Shown here: piece after piece, positions 8,128-15,322 of the stretch | How the letters are laid out: every line of letters begins with the position of its first letter | How positions within the stretch are numbered: position 1 is the stretch's first letter | Assembly: GCF_014207985.1 (NCBI RefSeq) | Contig: NZ_JACHMI010000001.1 | Span: 11,825,001 to 11,889,000 of the forward strand | Reading direction: 5' to 3' | Length of the DNA stretch: 64,000 nt | From: Nonomuraea rubra | GTDB taxonomy: Bacteria; Actinomycetota; Actinomycetes; Streptosporangiales; Streptosporangiaceae | Made by a program: the position numbers and the translations under genes | The notes under the pieces: model-generated | What the model was told of the DNA's origin: nothing | Seen by the model: the letters and a program-made list of their open reading frames with translations, nothing else | Database searches by the model: none

Positions 8128-8415
8128 TCAGTCCTCCTTCGGGGAGTCCGGGGAGGCGGCCTCGGTTGCCTTGTCGAACTCGGCGAAACGGTCGTCCGCA
8201 GGCGTCCACAGCCCGTAGTTCACGGTCTTCGTCCGCTCGGCGATCCTGCCGCCCTTGTCGCGGGCCTTGATCTCAGCGAGGCGGCGAGGGAACGGGCCCT
8301 CGACTACCAGCGTGCGATGCCTGACGTAGATGACCGCGAACTCTATGGTCATCTCCTCCGCGCCGGGCAGGGCATCGGACAGCGCCTCGTACTCGTTGTC
8401 GGTGAAGTCGTCCAT
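8128..8415 (-). CDS. Hypothetical phage protein
   Basis: 95 residues from an ATG with AAGGAAGG upstream. MDDFTDNEYEALSDALPGAEEM followed by strands (TIEFAVIYVRHRTLVVEG) and a basic segment. First gene after a 115-bp gap that contains an 8-bp-arm inverted repeat GCTCTCTT/AAGAGAGC (8467-8474 / 8511-8518). Confidence 0.45.
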   Translation of the reverse strand: MDDFTDNEYEALSDALPGAEEMTIEFAVIYVRHRTLVVEGPFPRRLAEIKARDKGGRIAERTKTVNYGLWTPADDRFAEFDKATEAASPDSPKED

Positions 8416-8530
8416 GTCGCCTTCCTTGTCGCCTTCCTTGGTCGTCTCAGGGTGTCTGGTCTTTGCGCTCTCTTCGCGTTCCGCGCGCTGTCCGGCCTGT
8501 ATGCCGGGAAAAGAGAGCAGGGGTCGGGGG

Positions 8531-8731
8531 TCAGTCGGGCGGGAACAAACTGGACAGCGGGTTGCCGCAGACAAGGCAGGACAGCGCGTCCGGGGCTGCC
8601 GGACGCCCCTCGGGAGGCTCGCCGCACAAGCGGCAACGGGAGGCGGGGCGAGGCCGGCGGAAGAGGGACCGCATGCCCTCGACGAACACGGCGGCGAACT
8701 CAGCGGGAGTGCGAGGCAGGTAGGCGAGCAC
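8531..8731 (-). CDS. Small double-CxxC zinc-ribbon protein
   Basis: 66 residues from a GTG with TGAGGAG upstream. CRLC (about 33-36) and CLVC (about 52-55) form one zinc ribbon following an N-terminal helix (PAEFAAVFVEGMRSLFRR). Possible nucleic-acid or protein adaptor. Flanked by a strong hairpin on its upstream side. Confidence 0.5.
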   Translation of the reverse strand: MLAYLPRTPAEFAAVFVEGMRSLFRRPRPASRCRLCGEPPEGRPAAPDALSCLVCGNPLSSLFPPD

Positions 8732-8765
8732 GGGGGGCTCCTCAGGGGGTCGGGGTGGGTGTAGG

Positions 8766-8793
8766 TCTGGTCCGGCAGGAGAGCCGGACCAGA
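8766..8793. terminator. Strong stem-loop, terminator-like
   Basis: Perfect 11-bp arms TCTGGTCCGGC / GCCGGACCAGA with a 6-base loop, just overlapping the stop of the next gene on the minus strand. No T-run follows. Confidence 0.55.
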
Positions 8794-8798
8794 GGGGG

Positions 8799-9413
8799 TC
8801 AATCGCGGGCGTGAGCCTTGATGGCAGGCAGCACCGAGGTACGGAACCAGGCGGTCGCCTCGAACCCGCCCGAGCAGAGATCGATCAGCCGCTCGTAGCC
8901 CGAGTGGACTTCTCCCGTGAACTCGTTCTTCCACAGCCAGCGGACGCCGCGCTCGTCGAGCCACTGGCCCAGTTTGGCGACGAGTCGGGCGTGCAGGTCG
9001 CCGCAGCCTTCACCGTCGTCGCCCTTGTACCCGTAGGCGGTGTCGAACGAGATCTCCAGCCAGCACGCCGGACGGTGCCCGGAGCCGTCGCACGGCCCGT
9101 CCTCGGGGTCGTACCACGAGACACCCGGCATGTTGCAGATGTCTTCATCGTGGGCTGCCGCCTGCGCGGCGGATCGGTACGGCGCGGAGGGCCGGTAGTG
9201 CATATCCAACAGGGCGCATAACCCCTGGCCGGGCGCATTCCAGATCCACCACGGGTTGCCGGGCTCCACGAAGCGCTCGCCATCCCGGTAGGTCTTCGTC
9301 TGCTCGTTGGTGAAGCGGGTGTTCTCGGTCGCCCCGATGAGCTGGTTGCACTTCAGCCAGACGTCCTTGTAGGCGATCTCGTCGAGGACGTAGACGCGGG
9401 TGTCGAGGGTCAC
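8799..9413 (-). CDS. Hypothetical phage protein
   Basis: 204 residues from a GTG preceded by AAGGAGTCGACC. Contains W/G-rich segments (NPWWIWNAPGQGLCALLDM, PACWLEISFDTAYGYKGDDG) and a central histidine/aspartate patch. Soluble; no family recognised. A stand-alone gene flanked by hairpins, unlike the overlapping genes left of it. Confidence 0.5.
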   Translation of the reverse strand: MTLDTRVYVLDEIAYKDVWLKCNQLIGATENTRFTNEQTKTYRDGERFVEPGNPWWIWNAPGQGLCALLDMHYRPSAPYRSAAQAAAHDEDICNMPGVSWYDPEDGPCDGSGHRPACWLEISFDTAYGYKGDDGEGCGDLHARLVAKLGQWLDERGVRWLWKNEFTGEVHSGYERLIDLCSGGFEATAWFRTSVLPAIKAHARD

Positions 9414-9478
9414 GGTCGACTCCTTGCTCGTTGAGGGTCTTGGGTGTGGCCGGAGAGGTGTCCCTCTCGGGCCGGAGG

Positions 9479-9916
9479 TCAGCGATCCATCGGCAGGGCG
9501 TTGCCTGCCGTCATCTGGGCGTACTCCTCGGCCGTCTGGCCTGCCTCTGCCAGTCGCTTGCGGAAGACCGGGTCGTGAGTGGCCTCGCACGTCAGCACGG
9601 CCACCTCAACGTCGCGGGGCAGATGGTGGACGTAGGCGTTCTCTCGCTTCAGGCAGTCCCAGCACCAGCCGCGCGAGGAGATCTGGTGCATGCCGCCGCC
9701 GTGCGTGCCGGGCAGCCACCAGTAGGGCGAGGCGCCACAGTAGGACACCACGTAGACGTCGTCTGCCATCACGTCGATGCTGCGGCCCAGCATGCTGGCG
9801 ACGTGAAGCACGTCCGGCAGAGACATCTCCCGCTCAACGCGGAGGAACGGCAGGGCGCCGCCGTCACCTCCAAGTCCTGTTCGTTCGCGCAACTGGTAGT
9901 TAGCTTGCGTGGCCAT
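9479..9916 (-). CDS. Hypothetical phage protein
   Basis: 145 residues from MATQANYQLRERTGLGGDGG. VAVLTCEATHDPVFRKRLAEAG near the C-terminus and a WCWDCLKRENAYVHH segment (two cysteines with histidines) suggest possible metal binding. No known family. Followed by a hairpin cassette on its 3' side. Confidence 0.5.
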   Translation of the reverse strand: MATQANYQLRERTGLGGDGGALPFLRVEREMSLPDVLHVASMLGRSIDVMADDVYVVSYCGASPYWWLPGTHGGGMHQISSRGWCWDCLKRENAYVHHLPRDVEVAVLTCEATHDPVFRKRLAEAGQTAEEYAQMTAGNALPMDR

Positions 9917-10004
9917 GAGCATCAGGTCTCCTACGTCAGGGGCGGGCTTTCAAGATCGGCGGTGAGGGGTGGCCCGAGAGGTGTCCCTCTCGGACCGGAG
10001 GGCG

Positions 10005-10172
10005 TCAGGTGTCGTCGGGTTCATAGCGCTCCCACGTCTGGCCGCCGTCGTAGCTGACCATGACGGTGCCGTCGTGGGTCTTGGCGTACGCGAGCGCGCC
10101 AGCGAGGCTCAGGTCGAACCCTGTCCCGCGACCGCGCACGTCCACGTCGTAGATGGGCTCACGCTCGGTCAT
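10005..10172 (-). CDS. Hypothetical small protein
   Basis: 55 residues from an ATG preceded by AAGGAGTCCTGACC. MTEREPIYDVDVRGRGTGFDLSL...YDGGQTWERYEPD reads as a short beta-rich protein. Coupled closely to the upstream gene; no family recognised. Confidence 0.45.
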   Translation of the reverse strand: MTEREPIYDVDVRGRGTGFDLSLAGALAYAKTHDGTVMVSYDGGQTWERYEPDDT

Positions 10173-10174
10173 GG

Positions 10175-10657
10175 TCAGGACTCCTTTGTCTTGCCGTAGG
10201 TGCCGTTGACGGGCTCGCCCACGGCGTGGAGCCAGAAGCCTTCGCCGTGCTCGTCCACGTGGCGGGCGCCGATCTTCCAGCCGCTGAGGCGGGCGATCTC
10301 GTCCCACTTCCACAACTGCGCCGAGGATGACCAGCCCTGCTCGGGCTTGTTGACCGCCCAGGGCCGACCGCGCTCGTCGATGCGGATCAGGACGTCCGCG
10401 GTGAACGAGCGCAACTCGGTGGGCTCAGCATTGAAGATCGGGCAGGTGTCGCATCGGTTCTCGTTAATGCAGGCGGCGAAGCCGGGCCAGGAGGCGCGGC
10501 GCGTGTCCTGCGACTCGTACAACTTGCCGTAGGAGCGGGGCCGGAGAGCGCAGTGGGCCGCGTCCTGGCCCATGTGGGCGTTGAGGGAGAGCCGGTTCCA
10601 GCCGCGACCGTCAGGGCCGCCGGGCCTGCAGGCGGGCGGTTCGAGGTAGATCGGCAT
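10175..10657 (-). CDS. Hypothetical Cys-containing phage protein
   Basis: 160 residues, start supported by GAGGAGA. Four cysteines in CALRP..CINENRCDTCPIF (about 36-74) could bind a metal or Fe-S cluster; a VLIRIDERGRPWAVNKPEQGW segment follows. No family recognised. Confidence 0.5.
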   Translation of the reverse strand: MPIYLEPPACRPGGPDGRGWNRLSLNAHMGQDAAHCALRPRSYGKLYESQDTRRASWPGFAACINENRCDTCPIFNAEPTELRSFTADVLIRIDERGRPWAVNKPEQGWSSSAQLWKWDEIARLSGWKIGARHVDEHGEGFWLHAVGEPVNGTYGKTKES

Positions 10658-10754
10658 CTCTTCTCCTCGGGCGGGGACAGGTCGGTCAAGATCAGTCGTT
10701 CAAGATCGTTCAGGGAGAGGGGTGGTGGCCCCCTCTCGGGCGCCTCGGGGTCGG

Positions 10755-11279
10755 TCAGGCGCAGTAGGGGCGGGCGTCCAGGTAGGTGGCGTTCTTGCGG
10801 GTGATCGACTGGCCGTCCTCCAGCACGAGCGTCACCTGCCGGTAGCGGATCTGGCCGGTGGCGCGAAGCTTGGCCAGGTTGATGTGCTTGACGACCTCGA
10901 CGATGCGCAGCCACGGCCCGCGCGGGGTGAGGCGGACGTGCCAGCCCTCGCGCACCGCGCCGGCCTGCCAGTCACCCTCGCGGCCGGGGCCGACATAGCG
11001 CAGGTCCTCGAACTCGCCCACCCGCCCGGACAGGCGGTCGGCGAGGTAGCGGGCGTTGTCCCATATGTGGTTGTTCGGGTTCAGGTCGCGGCGGTCGTTG
11101 GTGCCGTGGTCGGCGACGAACACGCCGTCGCGGCGCTCGACGAACACCCAGACGGGGCCGGAGAACGTGTTCGTCTCGGCTCGCTCGCGCAGCCGGGCGC
11201 CCTCCAGTTCGGGCAGGTCCATGATGCGCTCGACGGTGAGGGTGTGGCCGGTCAGCTTGGTCGCGATCGTGGCGGTCAT
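10755..11279 (-). CDS. Hypothetical phage protein
   Basis: 174 residues from MTATIATKLTGHTLTVERIM, ribosome site GGAGGATGAG. Mixed alpha/beta, with a long beta-rich C-terminus (HVRLTPRGPWLRIVEVVKHI...QVTLVLEDGQSITRKNATYL). No recognised family. Confidence 0.5.
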   Translation of the reverse strand: MTATIATKLTGHTLTVERIMDLPELEGARLRERAETNTFSGPVWVFVERRDGVFVADHGTNDRRDLNPNNHIWDNARYLADRLSGRVGEFEDLRYVGPGREGDWQAGAVREGWHVRLTPRGPWLRIVEVVKHINLAKLRATGQIRYRQVTLVLEDGQSITRKNATYLDARPYCA

Positions 11280-11363
11280 CTCATCCTCCGTGGCGGGTGG
11301 TCTGCTCAGGTCGTTCAAGATCGTTCAGGGAGAGGTGTGGCCCCCTTCCGGGGGCCCTGAGGT

Positions 11364-11633
11364 CTAGCCGGCGATCCAGATGAGGTGCTTGGCCTGTCCG
11401 CCGATCTCCACCGCCGCCGCCCTGTCCTGCTCAGTGAGCGTCTTCTGGTTCGACTCGGGGGCGATGCACACGTCCTCCAGGCGCTCCATCAGGCGGAGGG
11501 TGGTGTCCACCTGGGGGCGGGTCCAGCGGGTGAGGTGCTGGCGGATCTCGGTGAGGCTCGTCCACCGGCCGGGCGTTGCGTTGGCGGTGATGTAGCTGGC
11601 GATCACGGCCTCGGTGTCGGTGAAGGTGACCAT
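11364..11633 (-). CDS. Winged-helix-like small DNA-binding protein
   Basis: 89 residues. AVIASYITANATPGRWTSLTEIRQHL...RPQVDTTLRLMERLEDVCI (about 9-55) has the helix pattern of a winged helix (short-helix, recognition helix, wing). Divergent from the RHH-like gene at 11746 across a 112-bp region containing three operator-like repeats, so the two are probably co-regulated. Confidence 0.55.
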   Translation of the reverse strand: MVTFTDTEAVIASYITANATPGRWTSLTEIRQHLTRWTRPQVDTTLRLMERLEDVCIAPESNQKTLTEQDRAAAVEIGGQAKHLIWIAG

Positions 11634-11676
11634 CTCTCGTTCTCCCTGGTGTCTCGCCCCTTGCTGATGTCTCTAA

Positions 11677-11731
11677 TGTAGCCACACTGTAGCCACAGCA
11701 CAAGACCTGTGAGAGACTTTTTGTGGCTACA
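11677..11731. promoter_or_regulatory. Three-copy TGTAGCCACA operator
   Basis: TGTAGCCACA occurs at 11677-11686 and 11688-11697 (11-bp register, about one helical turn) and inverted as TGTGGCTACA at 11722-11731, directly upstream of the AAAGGAGG ribosome site of the RHH-like gene. Short repeats one turn apart are typical of RHH or small HTH regulators, so autoregulation of the divergent pair is inferred. Confidence 0.7.
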
Positions 11732-11745
11732 AAGGAGGCACGCAT

Positions 11746-11946
11746 ATGGCGAACAAGGCGCCTACAGGGCTCAGGCGTTTCCGCACCACCGATGAGCTGT
11801 GGGAACGCTTCGGCGAAGCGGTCGAACGAGGTCCCGACCCTGAAGCTGACATGTCCAAGGTCCTGCGTGCCTTCGTCCGGTGGTACGTCGGGGAGCCCGG
11901 CGCCAAACTGCCCGAACGTCCGCAGATCGCTGGCGATTCGGAGTAG
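11746..11946 (+). CDS. Ribbon-helix-helix-like small regulator
   Basis: 66 residues with an excellent AAAGGAGG ribosome site. GLRRFRTTDELWERFGEAVERG...MSKVLRAFVRWYVG has a short basic strand followed by two helices, the usual RHH arrangement, though the strand is weak. One of the few plus-strand genes in this region, with operator repeats in its leader. No toxin-like partner is adjacent, so a toxin-antitoxin role is not supported. Confidence 0.6.
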   Translation: MANKAPTGLRRFRTTDELWERFGEAVERGPDPEADMSKVLRAFVRWYVGEPGAKLPERPQIAGDSE

Positions 11947-11950
11947 CCGT

Positions 11951-12130
11951 TCACCGCTTCTCCCAGCGGACGATCAGCTCCTCGTCTGTGGCGACGACTT
12001 CAGCGGCGTCCTCGCCGAGAGCCTGGCGGGCCATCGCCACCAGGTCCGTCAGGTCTCCCCACACGCACGGGAGCGGCAGCGTGTACTCGATCCAGGTCTT
12101 CGTCACCTGGCGGTGAGAGACCCGGGTCAC
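11951..12130 (-). CDS. Hypothetical small protein
   Basis: 59 residues from a GTG overlapping the upstream stop as GTGA. VTKTWIEYTLPLPCVWGDLTD then a helix and a final strand (EELIVRWEKR). Convergent with the plus-strand RHH-like gene, four bases apart. No family recognised. Confidence 0.45.
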   Translation of the reverse strand: MTRVSHRQVTKTWIEYTLPLPCVWGDLTDLVAMARQALGEDAAEVVATDEELIVRWEKR

Positions 12131-12363
12131 TGGGACGTCTCCCCCGTCTGCTGGGAGGCGAGACGGCGGTTCGCTCTCCAGACCGTCCATGCCGGCCCGA
12201 TCCGGGTCCTTGCCCGTCCTGACGCCAGCAGGCGAGCACCGGAATACGCCTGCCAGGTCCACGGACCCGAACCGATCACCTCGAAGTCAATACCGGGTTG
12301 CGTCGGCAGGGGCGCGGCAGGGGCCCATGCGCGGCTGTCGCACTGCTGCACACGTGGCTTCAT
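12127..12363 (-). CDS. Hypothetical small protein
   Basis: 78 residues; ATG with GAGAGGAATC upstream. MKPRVQQCDSRAWAPAAP then a GSGPWTWQAYSGARLLASGRART segment. No family recognised. A GTTCGA-N8-TCGAAC inverted repeat (12365-12384) sits directly upstream and may be its operator. Confidence 0.45.
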   Translation of the reverse strand: MKPRVQQCDSRAWAPAAPLPTQPGIDFEVIGSGPWTWQAYSGARLLASGRARTRIGPAWTVWRANRRLASQQTGETSQ

Positions 12364-12430
12364 CGTTCGATTCCTCTCTCGAACATGGATCTTGTAGCAC
12401 AGTCTCTCGATCTTGCTTCGATCTGGAGTT

Positions 12431-12471
12431 CGTCTCGCGGGGCTGTAGATGCCCTACAGCCCCGCGAGACG
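12431..12471. terminator. Very strong stem-loop after the DUF397 gene
   Basis: Perfect 18-bp arms (12431-12448 and 12454-12471, beginning CGTCTCGCGGGG) with a 5-base loop, ten bases past the DUF397 stop. Probably a terminator for the leftward run, though no T-run follows. Confidence 0.7.
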
Positions 12472-12480
12472 GGGCGGCTG

Positions 12481-12783
12481 CTACACGGAGACCCGAGACG
12501 GCTCTACGCCCGCCGTAGCGGCCTTCTGGGACTCGCTACGGCCATCACCGTCCGAGCCGTCCCCTACCGGAAGCGCCAGAGCCGCCTGATCGAACTCCCC
12601 AGCGCGGACTCCGGCCGTGAACGCAGCCCACTCGACGGCCGTGAAAACGAGCTGCCCTGCCCCCGGATCCTTGCCGTCCCGTACCGCCACTCCACCGTCA
12701 GGGAGGGGAGCCACCTCCACACAGGTGGCGGCGCCGTTGCAGAAGGAGGACCTACGCCAGGCAGCGCTCGCGATGTCGGTCAT
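12481..12783 (-). CDS. DUF397 family protein
   Basis: 100 residues. WRRSSFCNGAATCVEVAPL, GVAVRDGKDPGAGQLVFT and EWAAFTAGVRAGEFD (about 9-66) match DUF397, an actinobacterial domain normally encoded next to an XRE/DUF5753 regulator. No such partner lies beside it here; the nearest XRE genes are several kilobases away. The C-terminal 35 residues are an extra low-complexity tail. Confidence 0.8.
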   Translation of the reverse strand: MTDIASAAWRRSSFCNGAATCVEVAPLPDGGVAVRDGKDPGAGQLVFTAVEWAAFTAGVRAGEFDQAALALPVGDGSDGDGRSESQKAATAGVEPSRVSV

Positions 12784-12893
12784 TCGTCCTCCGTCGTCGA
12801 TGAGGTGTTCCCATCGTCCGCAGAGTCGTCAGCGACCGCGCGGTCCGCGAGGGCGAGCGTCTTCAGCCACCAGGCGTGCGCAGAGTCAGCCAT
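12780..12893 (-). CDS. Very small hypothetical protein
   Basis: 37 residues from an ATG with AGGAGG upstream, overlapping the DUF5131 gene by 8 bp and the DUF397 gene by 4 bp. MADSAHAWWLKTLALADRAVADD is a short helix with an acidic tail. Real coding is supported only by ribosome site and coupling. Confidence 0.4.
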   Translation of the reverse strand: MADSAHAWWLKTLALADRAVADDSADDGNTSSTTEDE

Positions 12894-13764
12894 GGAGAGC
12901 CACCTCCTGCGGGAACTCGCGGACCCGGAGATCCGCCGGCCAGTACGACCAGTCACCGCCCTTGGAGTCGCCGTGAGCGCGAACCGTCTTCCCACCCACC
13001 GTCCGGTCGGACGCCCACACGGAGCCCATTTGCTTGACGAAGACGGCGACATCCCCGTCCTTGCACTGCTCGACCAGCGACCGCGCCCACCACGGCTCCA
13101 TCGGCCTCGCGCCGGGGCCGGACTCTCCGCCGACGATCACCCAGTCAATTCCGCTGTGCCAGTACGGCTCCTCCAGCGCGGTGGCGGGAAGGTTGACCTC
13201 GCTCACCAGCGGCTCGCACGACAGGAACCGCACGGCAGCCGGAGTCTGGATTAGGGCAGGGACGCGGATCTCGGCCCACTTCTGATCCTCGACACTGACG
13301 CCCAACCAAACGTTCGGCAGCGGCCACTCCGGGATGGGGCGGTCTGGCCCACTCAGGTCCATGACGCTCTCGTGGAGGTACATCGAGGACCGCCACGCGA
13401 CGTTGTTCAGCAGCGACCGCATCCGGCCGTGCCGCTTCGTGAGGAGCTGGTAGGTGTGCTGCGGGGTCAACGCCATCACAGCGAAGACACGAGCAATGAA
13501 CTCATCCGGCACCTTCTCGTGGAACAGGTCGGACATGGAGTTGACGAAGATCCGGCGCGGCTTGCGCCACTTCAGCGGCTGGTCCAGCCGCTCCGGACGC
13601 AGAACCACGTCGAAGCCTTGCTCGAAGTGATGTCCGGGTGTGCCGCGCCACCGCTCGGCGAACGTCTCGGCGTAGCAGTTGTCGCAGCCCGGCGACACCT
13701 TCGTGCACCCGGTGACGGGATTCCATGTGGCATCCGTCCACTCGATCTTGCTCTGGTCGCTCAT
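12886..13764 (-). CDS. DUF5131 / phage Gp37-Gp68 family protein
   Basis: 292 residues. SKIEWTDATWNPVTGC, CxxC at CDNCYAE (C20, C27, C30), FVNSMSDLFHEKVP, LTKRHGRM, VWLGVSVEDQ and VIVGGESGPGARPM are the diagnostic segments of DUF5131, the phage Gp37/Gp68 family. The three-cysteine cluster and TIM-barrel-like pattern recall radical-SAM enzymes, and relatives are often found near TcmP-type genes, but the reaction is unknown. Expected full length. Confidence 0.9.
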   Translation of the reverse strand: MSDQSKIEWTDATWNPVTGCTKVSPGCDNCYAETFAERWRGTPGHHFEQGFDVVLRPERLDQPLKWRKPRRIFVNSMSDLFHEKVPDEFIARVFAVMALTPQHTYQLLTKRHGRMRSLLNNVAWRSSMYLHESVMDLSGPDRPIPEWPLPNVWLGVSVEDQKWAEIRVPALIQTPAAVRFLSCEPLVSEVNLPATALEEPYWHSGIDWVIVGGESGPGARPMEPWWARSLVEQCKDGDVAVFVKQMGSVWASDRTVGGKTVRAHGDSKGGDWSYWPADLRVREFPQEVALHG

Positions 13765-14162
13765 CGGGAGAACACCTCGCCCCCGTGCCCCTCGCCGCGG
13801 GTCGCCCACCAGATGTCGTGCAACTCCTGGCGGCACAGAGCGCACCACTCGCCCTGGCTGGAGTCACCGCCGCATTCCCGGCACCGCTGGGCAGGCAGGG
13901 AACTGATCCCCTGCTCGCCCTCGGTGGCCGCCTTCACGCACACCGGGCACATGCCCTCGGGCAGGCTCCCGGCCGCGATCTCGTCCAGGACGTCGCGCGG
14001 CGTGCTCTCGGCTACGACGGCCATCCTCCGGCAGCCGGTGACGGTCAGCACTCCATGGTCGGGCACCGCGCCGAAGAACGCCGGGAACGCGTGCCTCAGG
14101 TTCAGGTCAGCGTTGGCGTACGGGCTGAACGGGTTCGGGGCGATCTTGGTGGTGTCACCCAT
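13761..14162 (-). CDS. Zinc-ribbon phage protein
   Basis: 133 residues. CPVC (about 72-75), CREC (about 93-96) and CALC (about 107-110) suggest one or two zinc ribbons. It ends ATGA-coupled to DUF5131 and starts at a junction sequence shared with the next two genes (begins MGDTTKI). No known function. Confidence 0.55.
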   Translation of the reverse strand: MGDTTKIAPNPFSPYANADLNLRHAFPAFFGAVPDHGVLTVTGCRRMAVVAESTPRDVLDEIAAGSLPEGMCPVCVKAATEGEQGISSLPAQRCRECGGDSSQGEWCALCRQELHDIWWATRGEGHGGEVFSR

Positions 14163-14583
14163 GGTTGGTCTCCAGGAGGTCTACGCCGTCGAGGGCGCGG
14201 ATGGTCGGGCACGGGTACGGGTTGGCGCAGAAGCACTGGCCCGGCTTGTACGGGATCTCGGCGTGGAGCTGGCGGACGCGATCGATGGCGTTGCGCGCTT
14301 CGTTGCAGGCGTCCGAAGTGGCCTTGAGGCGGGCGCGCAGGTCATCGCGGTCCCCCTTGATGGCCTGGAGTTCGTCGTCGCAGGCAGCCGCAAGGCTCGC
14401 GCACGCCTCACGCCAGCCTCGGGCCGCGTTGGCGACCACAGCGGACCGGATTGCGTCGCCGTGCGCTGCCGCGAGCGCCACAGCGTGGAGGGCGTCGGGG
14501 TAGTCGGTCAGGAGCCAGTACAGGACGCTCTCGGCGTCCTCACGGTCGGCGGCCGTCGTCTCGATCTTGGCGGTGTCAGCCAT
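14155..14583 (-). CDS. Coiled-coil phage protein
   Basis: 142 residues from MADTAKIETTAADREDAESV. A long helix (about 70-115, ELQAIKGDRDDLRARLKATS...ARNAIDRVRQL) predicts a coiled coil, followed by CFCANPYPC. Shares its start context with both flanking genes. No known family. Confidence 0.5.
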   Translation of the reverse strand: MADTAKIETTAADREDAESVLYWLLTDYPDALHAVALAAAHGDAIRSAVVANAARGWREACASLAAACDDELQAIKGDRDDLRARLKATSDACNEARNAIDRVRQLHAEIPYKPGQCFCANPYPCPTIRALDGVDLLETNHG

Positions 14584-14857
14584 TCGAGGTCTCCTCACCG
14601 CTCGCGACCGGCAGGGCGAACTCCCGCTTGCTCAGCTCACCGGCGACCGGCAGGCCGGTCACCTCGGACAGCACCTGGCACATCGTCGTGGCCCGCTCGA
14701 ACGACACTCCGTCTCCGAGCCGGTGAGCCTTTCTCTGTCCGTCCTTCAGGTAGACGACGACGGCCTGCCAGCCCTCCTGGTAGTGGTCGAACCAGCCCAG
14801 GTACGGCTTGTCGAGGTCGATGACGGTCGTCTCGATCGTGGTCTTGGTGTCAGCCAT
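14576..14857 (-). CDS. Hypothetical phage protein
   Basis: 93 residues, MADTKTTIETTVIDLDKPYLG; beta-rich first half (GWQAVVVYLKDGQRKAHRL), helical second half. N-terminus and upstream DNA are repeated from the adjacent junctions. No known family. Confidence 0.5.
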   Translation of the reverse strand: MADTKTTIETTVIDLDKPYLGWFDHYQEGWQAVVVYLKDGQRKAHRLGDGVSFERATTMCQVLSEVTGLPVAGELSKREFALPVASGEETSNG

Positions 14858-15053
14858 GGTTGGTCTCCTCGGTGATCTCTGGGGTAGGTCGGTCAGGCGG
14901 TCCAGGGACGGGATCGGCAGGGGGCGGGTCAGAGAGCAGCCGGTCCAGCAGGCCGATCAGGTCCCGCAGCGGATTCGCCAACACTTCATCGCGGGAGGGG
15001 TGAAGACGCTCTGCTTCGAGGGCCTCCACCCGGGCCGCCAGATCGGGGCTCAC
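14850..15053 (-). CDS. Hypothetical small phage protein
   Basis: 67 residues from a GTG overlapping the upstream stop. VSPDLAARVEALEAERLHPSRDE is helical; the tail is proline-rich and ends EETNHG, as does the coiled-coil protein at 14155. No family recognised. Confidence 0.45.
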   Translation of the reverse strand: MSPDLAARVEALEAERLHPSRDEVLANPLRDLIGLLDRLLSDPPPADPVPGPPDRPTPEITEETNHG

Positions 15054-15322
15054 CAGGGGCCGTCCTTCTGGTTGTGCCGCGTCGGGCGAGGCAGGTTCGG
15101 GAGCTCGGCCCGTAACCGGCGCGGCGTCATGTCGCGGCGGCGAAGGTGCGCGGCCACCTCGGGACGGCAGGTGGGGCACGGGACGGCGTCGTCAGTGTCG
15201 TCGCGGTCCACCCAGCCGTTGGTGCAGCCGACATGCGTGCACTGGCAGGAGTTCCAGGGGCAGGGCTTGTACTCGTCGCGGATGTCTTGGGCCTGCTGAG
15301 GGTCTGGCGGGAAGCGCGTCAC
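15050..15322 (-). CDS. Zinc-binding small protein
   Basis: 90 residues from a GTG overlapping the DnaC-like stop as GTGA. C-x4-CxC-x4-C (CPWNSCQCTHVGC, about 21-33) plus CPTC (about 48-51) resemble a DnaJ-type cysteine-rich zinc module. Located immediately downstream of the helicase loader, so a replication-related accessory role is possible but unproven. Confidence 0.55.
   Translation of the reverse strand: MTRFPPDPQQAQDIRDEYKPCPWNSCQCTHVGCTNGWVDRDDTDDAVPCPTCRPEVAAHLRRRDMTPRRLRAELPNLPRPTRHNQKDGPW

Larger units (their letters stand above)
9447..11356. repeat. Repeated intergenic hairpin/leader cassettes (four copies)
   Basis: Four gaps between stand-alone genes carry related elements: hairpins with GAGAGG/CCTCTC stems at about 9450-9473, 9974-9993 (perfect 8-bp arms CCGAGAGG/CCTCTCGG) and 10715-10737, and a GGCCCCC/GGGGGCC hairpin at 11339-11356. 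A 24-bp sequence at 10697-10720 recurs exactly at 11312-11335, and part of it (TTCAAGATCG) at about 9948-9958. Each gap has stop, hairpin, shared leader, ribosome site, start. Confidence 0.65.

Noticed and set aside
6547..8814. A 755-residue plus-strand open frame
   Set aside because: It is the antisense of a run of coupled minus-strand genes with better starts, ribosome sites and protein-like sequences; the plus translation is low-complexity.
11746..11946. Toxin-antitoxin module
   Set aside because: The RHH-like gene has no toxin-type partner; the adjacent coding sequences do not resemble toxins.
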